Of a stretch of DNA of 64,000 nucleotides, positions 58,936 to 64,000 are shown in pieces. The stretch's first letter is position 1. Each line of letters begins with the position of its first letter. Origin of the DNA: Asparagopsis taxiformis (lineage: Eukaryota; Rhodophyta; Florideophyceae; Bonnemaisoniales; Bonnemaisoniaceae); the NCBI GenBank assembly GCA_030407315.1, contig JALQPE010002425.1:186001-250000 (forward strand). The letters run 5' to 3'. A model generated the notes under the pieces. That model made no database searches. It worked only from the letters and a program-made list of their open reading frames with translations, and was not told the origin of the DNA. The translations under genes were made by a program, and so were the position numbers.

Positions 58936-59604
58936 TTAAGCCAACTTCTTCCGCTTGAAGAACATCTTGAGTGACATAAAGTTGATCACCCCAGTACCAA
59001 TTGTGAACAGGCAAGCCAAAATGCTAATTCTAAAGATAACCTTTGACGTTTGTTCGTTCAACTCCGTTAACATCTGTTCCTTCGCTCGCAGGTCATCCAT
59101 CTTGCCTATCAAGTCATCCACATCAGTTGAAATAGAACTGAATGATTCTTGAACCTTCTCCACATGGTCCTCCTTAGCTAATCGCCCAACCGCCTCCTCG
59201 CGGTCCTTGTTCACAACATCGACGACAAGCGTTACCCGTCGAATGAGGTCTGGTGTCGATGCAGCGTCGGGATGCACCTGGTTTACAATACAAAATCGGT
59301 ATTGTTCAGTAGTGTGCACCTGGTAGGAACCGGTTCGGAAAGAAAACTTGACCGAGTTCACATCCGACTTATGAAACTGCACTACGCCGCGCATGTCGCT
59401 CACAAACAGGTCCAAGCTCATCTCTCCTTTGCCGCCCGAAACGTGCACGGTACCACGCGTTGTGGAAAGGGGAGGCAAGTCCTCCGAGTAGCATTTTCGT
59501 TGCCCGTACGGCAGCTCAAACGTAATGGATCCAGCTGATACGGCGTGTATTGTCAACGCCACAGCTGCCAAAATCTGCACAAGCCAGAGCGAGTAGCGAG
59601 CCAT
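58936..59604 (-). CDS. p24 family cargo receptor (emp24/TMED)
   Basis: 222 residues from ATG 59604 (the open frame starts at a TTG at 59643). Signal peptide at 1-24 (ARYSLWLVQILAAVALTIHAVSA), GOLD domain at about 25-115 (ITFELPYGQRKCYSEDL, with the paired Cys in YRFCIVNQ), coiled coil at about 145-185, a single TM helix (VIFRISILACLFTIGTGVINF), and a short cytosolic tail KMFFKRKKLA. The tail has both the FF COPII-exit motif and a C-terminal KKxx COPI-retrieval signal. p24 proteins cycle between ER and Golgi selecting cargo such as GPI-anchored proteins. Divergent from ADA2. Confidence 0.95.
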   Translation of the reverse strand: MARYSLWLVQILAAVALTIHAVSAGSITFELPYGQRKCYSEDLPPLSTTRGTVHVSGGKGEMSLDLFVSDMRGVVQFHKSDVNSVKFSFRTGSYQVHTTEQYRFCIVNQVHPDAASTPDLIRRVTLVVDVVNKDREEAVGRLAKEDHVEKVQESFSSISTDVDDLIGKMDDLRAKEQMLTELNEQTSKVIFRISILACLFTIGTGVINFMSLKMFFKRKKLA

Positions 59605-60080
59605 TCGTCGAGTTAGTTTTGGTCTTGTTGTGTTCAACGGCAACGCAATTCGAAGAGCAACGACCGATGACTATATCTCTACTCTAACACATGCACGCCA
59701 GCACAATCATTTTGCTGCTTGGGGAATCACTCAACGTGTAATGCGTGGACACGTGGGAAATTTGTCAAAATTTCAAGTCCAGCTTCCCTGTCAACGCCAG
59801 ACGGCCTTGAGACAACATGGTGCGCAACCCAACCCGAGTCGAACCCAAGTGCCAGGCTCAAGCACATCGACGCTCTTGACTGCTATCAAAACTTGGAGCA
59901 GTGGTTGCTATCAAACTCATGGATAGCTCGCTGCACATAGCACCAATTAGCTCGATTTTCATCTACTAGAGTTGGATTCAACAATTGGGCGCTCAAACTC
60001 CAGCTTGATCTTCACTTTTCCAAAACGTTCATTTTCTGCATCAGCCACGTAATACTTTCGCAAACGCTCGCACACCAAAA
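59605..60080. promoter_or_regulatory. Divergent promoter region, p24 and ADA2 genes
   Basis: 476 bp containing one CACGTG at 59750-59755 (GACACGTGGG). No gene supported. Confidence 0.35.
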
Positions 60081-61772
60081 ATGCCCAACGGAACAGATAT
60101 AAAGAAGAGGCGAGATGACTCTATTGCAATGGAGGGCGTGCACGCGCCAAATACAGCTTTAAATACGCCATTGCCCGTGCTTCCCGCCAGTGCCAATAAT
60201 TCCTCGGCAGCCAATTCCGCCGCTGCAGCAGGTACAACAACGGCTGGCGCAAGCAGTACAGGCGCGGGCAGGGCGTCCGCCACTGCTGATGCTGCCCATA
60301 ACACTGCACCTTCGACTGCCAACAATAAGGCGCGCCCCAAGCGTGTACGCGCCAAGAACGAGAAAAAAGATGAGCAGGAAAATACCTCGCGCTTCCACTG
60401 CGATTTCTGCGGTCGTGATCTATCGAAAGCAATTCGAGCTCGCTGTGCTGTGTGTCCGGATTATGACTCGTGCTTGGATTGTTTCAGTGTCGGAGCCGCT
60501 CTCAATCCGCACAAGCCAGATCACGAATATCGTCTCATAGAGGTCGTGCACACGCCAATTTTTCAAATTGGTTGGAGTGCTGACGAGGAGGAAAAGCTGC
60601 TCGAGGGTCTTGAACTTTATGGTGTTGGAAACTGGGAGCAGGTTGCAAAATTGATTGGAACTAAGAACCTATTGGAAACTGAACAGCATTTTATGAAAGT
60701 TTTCCTGCAACCCCCTACCGCTCCATTGCCCGATCCAACAAGAATGGTTCCTATCGACAAGCCGCCGCCGTCAGAAAAGTCCGATGACGTTGACCCAAAG
60801 GCCTTGCGAGTTATGCATATGCATCAGCAAGAGGATGCTGCAGGCTGGATGGAAAAACGCCAAGACTTTTTATATGAATGGGATAATGAAGCAGAGGAAA
60901 TTATTGGCGATATGGAATTGGGAGAAGACGATTCCAAAGCTGAAAAGGATCTCAAGGCGCAAGTACTTGAGATATATGCTGGCAAACTTAATGAGCGTCA
61001 TCGCCGAAAAGAATTTGTTCTAGAAAGGGGACTCACTAACTTCAAAGAGTACCAAGCGATAGAAAAGAAACGACCGAAAGAGGAACGTGAGCTGCGCGAA
61101 AAGTTGCGCGTTTTCATGCGCTTTGTTCCACAAACAGAGATGGAAAAGTTCATCAAAGGCATCCTGGAGGAGCGAACTCTTCGAGCGCGCATTGAAACCT
61201 ATCGAGACGGCAGAGCGCATGGTGCCAAGACTATAGAAGAGTGTGAACGAATCGCTTCATCTCATGGATCCAAGGCTAAAGCACGTCATTCGCTTTCTGC
61301 AACAGACACTCCTGCTATTGTAAGCAATCAGCGAAGGAATCGACGTGTCAATGGGGAGGGCAGTGCATCAGAAGGCACAGCGAGTGCCGCCAACACAAAT
61401 GGAACCGTTCCAGCGAGCAGCACAGATTCAAAGGACAGAAAGGCGACAATCTTGGGAGAAGTAGACATGGAATTAATGCCAGGTGCAGAGTTGTTGTCCA
61501 GGACAGAGATTTCTATATGTTCCTCTCTCAAAATAACCCCTCATCAGTATATGATCGTGAAAGAAGTGTTGATTCGAGAGAGTGCACGATCGGGCGGTAT
61601 AAGGAAGAAAGATGCCAAGATTATTGTGAAATTGGATCCAGCAAAGGTGTCAAAGATATTCGACTATCTTCACGGGTGTGGTTGGATAAGGTCTATGTCT
61701 AATGTGACCACAGGAACAGGAAGTCGTAATGCCGTCCCTAATTCCACCCCTCCGAATGGTACTAGGGCATAG
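60081..61772 (+). CDS. ADA2: Transcriptional adaptor ADA2 (SAGA/GCN5 complex)
   Basis: 563 residues. Domain order is that of ADA2: an Ala-rich disordered N terminus, ZZ zinc finger at about 106-152 (FHCDFCGRDLSKAIRARC then CAVCPDYDSCLDCF, ending NPHKPDHEYRLIE), SANT domain at about 163-210 (WSADEEEKLLEGLELYGVGNWEQVA then FMKVFL), a central ADA region (YEWDNEAEEIIGDMEL, FVLERGLTNFKEYQAI) and a C-terminal SWIRM domain at about 475-545 (ELLSRTEISICSSLKITPHQY, KIFDYLHGCGWI). ADA2 activates the acetyltransferase GCN5. The loop between SANT and the ADA region is slightly expanded. Divergent from p24. Confidence 0.97.
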   Translation: MPNGTDIKKRRDDSIAMEGVHAPNTALNTPLPVLPASANNSSAANSAAAAGTTTAGASSTGAGRASATADAAHNTAPSTANNKARPKRVRAKNEKKDEQENTSRFHCDFCGRDLSKAIRARCAVCPDYDSCLDCFSVGAALNPHKPDHEYRLIEVVHTPIFQIGWSADEEEKLLEGLELYGVGNWEQVAKLIGTKNLLETEQHFMKVFLQPPTAPLPDPTRMVPIDKPPPSEKSDDVDPKALRVMHMHQQEDAAGWMEKRQDFLYEWDNEAEEIIGDMELGEDDSKAEKDLKAQVLEIYAGKLNERHRRKEFVLERGLTNFKEYQAIEKKRPKEERELREKLRVFMRFVPQTEMEKFIKGILEERTLRARIETYRDGRAHGAKTIEECERIASSHGSKAKARHSLSATDTPAIVSNQRRNRRVNGEGSASEGTASAANTNGTVPASSTDSKDRKATILGEVDMELMPGAELLSRTEISICSSLKITPHQYMIVKEVLIRESARSGGIRKKDAKIIVKLDPAKVSKIFDYLHGCGWIRSMSNVTTGTGSRNAVPNSTPPNGTRA

Positions 61773-62514
61773 ATGGCTTGCACTCTTCCGCAAGTACTAC
61801 AAATGCGTTTCAACGCACTTCTATGCACTTGCTTTGCAACAGGTGAGTAAAGCAACGGCTTGCCCAGGAAAATGTTTGTTTATGAGAAACACAATCCCAT
61901 CATGTATCTGGGCTTATGACAACTGCATCTTCTGTGTCACAGTCTGTTATGTTTGCCGGCTTTGAGTCTACTCCCATACGGAATATTGCGCACTCTGCAG
62001 CTTCACCGCGTAGTACTGGGCAAACTGTTTAATTGCTCCAGGTATTTGGCAGTCGCGTCCTTGCACTTATCTACACACTAGACGTCAGCAGTCAAATACC
62101 ATCTGCTTTCAATTCATGGTTGTTGAATCAGTCAACAAGAACCACCATCCACAGGACCTTTGCAGTTGTAACCCCGCAAGCAATCAGCACTCAAGCTGAA
62201 CTACTCGCACGATAAACGCGCGCACGAAAATGCGGCCAATACCTTTCAGAATAGCTTCACATTCGGACTCGGAGTGAAATAATATGTCTTCTGGCTGGGC
62301 TGGATGGGCTATGCTTATATGCACAATTAGCTTCGACTTCATGATCGCTCTTGCTCTGTGCATATTGTAAACTCATATAAATAACCATCGCGTTCAATAC
62401 AATTCTCCCCTAGACGCCAACAGTGAAACTTCCTTGGCACAGTGACTGGGTGAGGATTGCCTCACGAGAAACTGTCACTAGGAGACCCTAGACTGACAAA
62501 TTAATCACATGTGA
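61773..62514. other. Long convergent intergenic region, ADA2 and AcD-repeat gene
   Basis: 742 bp between two 3' ends. A consensus donor CAG/GTGAGT at 61843 and acceptor TGTCACAG ending 61942 could define a 100 bp 3' UTR intron for ADA2. A nested 12-bp hairpin sits at 62441-62479, 36 bp past the stop of the AcD-repeat gene. No ORF with family resemblance. Confidence 0.3.
62441..62479. other. Two-stage hairpin in the AcD-repeat gene 3' region
   Basis: AGTGAC (62441-62446) pairs with GTCACT (62474-62479), and GTGAGG (62450-62455) pairs with CCTCAC (62460-62465) around an ATTG loop, with an asymmetric internal loop between. Perfect complementarity in both helices. Confidence 0.55.
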
Positions 62515-64000
62515 TTACATTGGAGGTCTGCTGAACTTCTTTGCCAGCCCCATGAAGTATGCGCTGATATTGTGGATACGCCCTGGCTCACTTGCAGCAA
62601 GCTCATCCAGTGCAGCGCAGGCTTCTTCTCTTCGCATGCTTTGCAATGCGCCAATTGCGCGTTGATCGAATGAAGTCTCAGAAATTATACCTTGCTCGAT
62701 CATATTGTAGAAGCGCTCTCGCACGGTGGAATCCATTGCTTCGAGGGCATCACGAACTTCTCGAGTTCTAGACGGATCGGACGGGGGAGGAGCACTACCG
62801 TAAGCACCACCAGGGCCTGGACCATAACTACCAGCGCCACCGTATCCGGGACCTGCGCCACCATATCCACCACCGTAACCACCATATCCACCGCCTCCAT
62901 ACGCACCACCATAGCCACCTCCTGCGCCCCCATAGGCACCGCCACCATAAGCACTACCACCGCCTCCATAGCCACCATATCCGCCACCACCACCACCACC
63001 GCGACCAGACAACGAACGAGCTTCACCGGTGGCAAACTTCTTACACAAGCCCATAACATAAGCGCTCATATTCCGCACCCGTGCAGGCTCTGGAAGTTCA
63101 GCAAGAACAGCAAGAGCGTCTTGTTCTGGTAGTCTTCGCAATGCCTCGACAGCTCTATCATCGAGAACACTTCTCGGCAGTTGACCAGATGCTGAGAGCT
63201 CGTCCAAACGTTGATCGAGAGTGGATGATGCATACGGAACGGCGGGAGCACCGGGAGCGTTGGGAGGGGCACTCGGGGCAGGATTCATTCTTCGTTGCCC
63301 GTAATCCGTGGGAGGATCGTACGAGCTATAGCTTGATGCAGGGCCGGGATCACCGGTTGGAGGCCCCATCCTTCCACCCGGCTGTCGCGAATGCCCCTTG
63401 TACTTGCGGGCGAGTCCCATCCAGAAAGCAGAAGGGTTGCGCACGCTGCCAGGCTCCATAGCGGCAAATTCTGTAAGTGCGCGGACAGCATCGGGTTCAT
63501 GAAGATCAACGAGTATATCCATTGCTCGGTCGTCAAACTTGCTTGGGTGGCAAACGCCAGAGGCGAAGACTCTTTGCAAAGCATCTGAAACGGGGAGTGG
63601 GAGATGTGCAAGAGCTGATGCAGGAACGGAAGTGGGAGTGAAACCACCTGCTGGAGGGCCAGGGGGTGGGGGAGCGGTACCACCACCGGCGATAACGCGC
63701 TTGAAGATGCTCATGATGAAGGCGGGCTTGTTGCGAACAGTGGAGAAATCACGACGCTGGATGTCTTCAAGAGCGGCGAGAGCGAGTTGTGGGGCGACAC
63801 CGGCAAGAAAATCGAGAGCTCTACCATCGATATCCTTGCGTTCGAAGAGGCCTGATGAGAAGATCTTTGCGAGCACGGCGTCAACTTCGGGGTCGAGACC
63901 GGTTGGCTCCATGGGAGGAGCTCCTGTTTCATGACCTGTGTAGCCGGCTTTGGCGGGATCCGGGGGGTGGATAGCGGGATTAGAAGTTGGAGGTTGATAC
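62515..64000 (-). CDS. Protein with four tandem hnRNP-Q-type acidic (AcD) domains, may continue past right edge
   Basis: 465 residues from the first in-window ATG at 63912, but the frame is open to the window end (a Pro/Thr-rich stretch including DPAKAGYTGHETGAPP), so the true start may lie beyond 64000. Four repeats of an about 65-residue helical unit lie at residues 8-72, 107-173, 231-296 and 383-461. Each carries a D-x-RA-x-x-x-L motif, a run of helix Ala/Leu, and a closing VRN-x-SAF-x-MGLxKK (for example VRNPSAFWMGLARKY, VRNMSAYVMGLCKKF). This matches the N-terminal AcD of hnRNP Q/R (DERAIEALKEF, VQNKSAFLCGVMK). Linkers are Pro-rich and Gly/Tyr-rich. No RRM is visible. Probably nuclear RNA-related, by inference. 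Confidence 0.75.
   Translation of the reverse strand, partial: YQPPTSNPAIHPPDPAKAGYTGHETGAPPMEPTGLDPEVDAVLAKIFSSGLFERKDIDGRALDFLAGVAPQLALAALEDIQRRDFSTVRNKPAFIMSIFKRVIAGGGTAPPPPGPPAGGFTPTSVPASALAHLPLPVSDALQRVFASGVCHPSKFDDRAMDILVDLHEPDAVRALTEFAAMEPGSVRNPSAFWMGLARKYKGHSRQPGGRMGPPTGDPGPASSYSSYDPPTDYGQRRMNPAPSAPPNAPGAPAVPYASSTLDQRLDELSASGQLPRSVLDDRAVEALRRLPEQDALAVLAELPEPARVRNMSAYVMGLCKKFATGEARSLSGRGGGGGGGYGGYGGGGSAYGGGAYGGAGGGYGGAYGGGGYGGYGGGYGGAGPGYGGAGSYGPGPGGAYGSAPPPSDPSRTREVRDALEAMDSTVRERFYNMIEQGIISETSFDQRAIGALQSMRREEACAALDELAASEPGRIHNISAYFMGLAKKFSRPPM
62797..63006 (-). repeat. Gly/Tyr/Ala-rich low-complexity repeat in the AcD-repeat gene
   Basis: About 70 residues of GGYGG, GGAYGG and related units separate the third and fourth AcD repeats; such tracts are typical of phase-separating RNA-binding proteins. 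Confidence 0.85.

Noticed and set aside
59820..59860. tRNA T-arm-like GGTTCGACTC on the minus strand
   Set aside because: The flanking T-stem does not pair and no D-arm or acceptor stem could be drawn.

Overview
This is a nuclear genome segment from a photosynthetic eukaryote, most likely a unicellular red alga (Rhodophyta) with a very compact, intron-poor genome. Three lines of evidence support this. (1) The proteins are eukaryotic: Mediator, TFIID, SAGA and Polycomb subunits, nucleoporin 35, UPF3, dynactin p50 and p24 cargo receptor. (2) Several genes encode plastid proteins: IspD, a sigma-70 factor, ATP synthase gamma, a DUF1818 protein, a PPR-like protein and a HEAT-repeat protein. Each of these starts with a short leader that has a phenylalanine within the first eight residues, the known style of red-algal and glaucophyte transit peptides. 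No ER-type signal precedes these leaders, so the plastid looks primary. (3) ATP synthase gamma lacks the redox-regulatory Cys loop of the green lineage. A glaucophyte is the main alternative.

Layout: about 42 protein genes on both strands, roughly one per 1.5 kb, mostly in divergent pairs sharing a 150-700 bp promoter and convergent pairs with 3' gaps of only 36-280 bp. Order: RAB3GAP2-like (cut by the left edge), IspD, dynamitin, an unknown nuclear protein, E(z), a small two-exon gene, a bZIP factor, DPH5, UPF3 (0-15 kb); plastid sigma factor, TTI1-like, histidine phosphatase, DUF1365, NUP35, glutamyl phosphate reductase, AtpC, inositol monophosphatase-like (16-29 kb); TBC1D23-like, MePCE-like, mtHsp70, MBOAT acyltransferase, TAF7, TTC1, HEAT protein, RF1, ZIP transporter, THYN1-like (30-47 kb); DUF1818, plastid membrane protein, PPR-like, an unknown, a secreted Hint protein, a small mitochondrial protein, MED8, USB1, glycogen debranching enzyme, p24, ADA2 and a four-repeat AcD protein that runs off the right edge (47-64 kb).

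Most genes are single-exon. I reconstructed ten introns (69-103 bp) in seven genes. All begin with GT, end with AG and carry a CTRAC branch-point-like motif, and each restores a continuous reading frame. Many longest open frames begin at GTG or TTG codons; for these I placed the start at the first in-frame ATG consistent with the family.

Themes: chromatin and transcription (E(z), ADA2, TAF7, MED8, bZIP); RNA maturation and quality control (UPF3, MePCE-like, USB1); Rab and membrane traffic (RAB3GAP2, TBC1D23, p24); plastid gene expression and metabolism. The most surprising items are a dynactin p50 gene in a lineage thought to lack dynein, a secreted Hint/Hog-type protein, a protein with four tandem hnRNP-Q-type acidic domains, a prokaryote-type glycogen debranching enzyme carrying clustered introns, and a dense CCAAT cluster near atpC. 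I recognised no tRNA, rRNA, transposon or CRISPR array.
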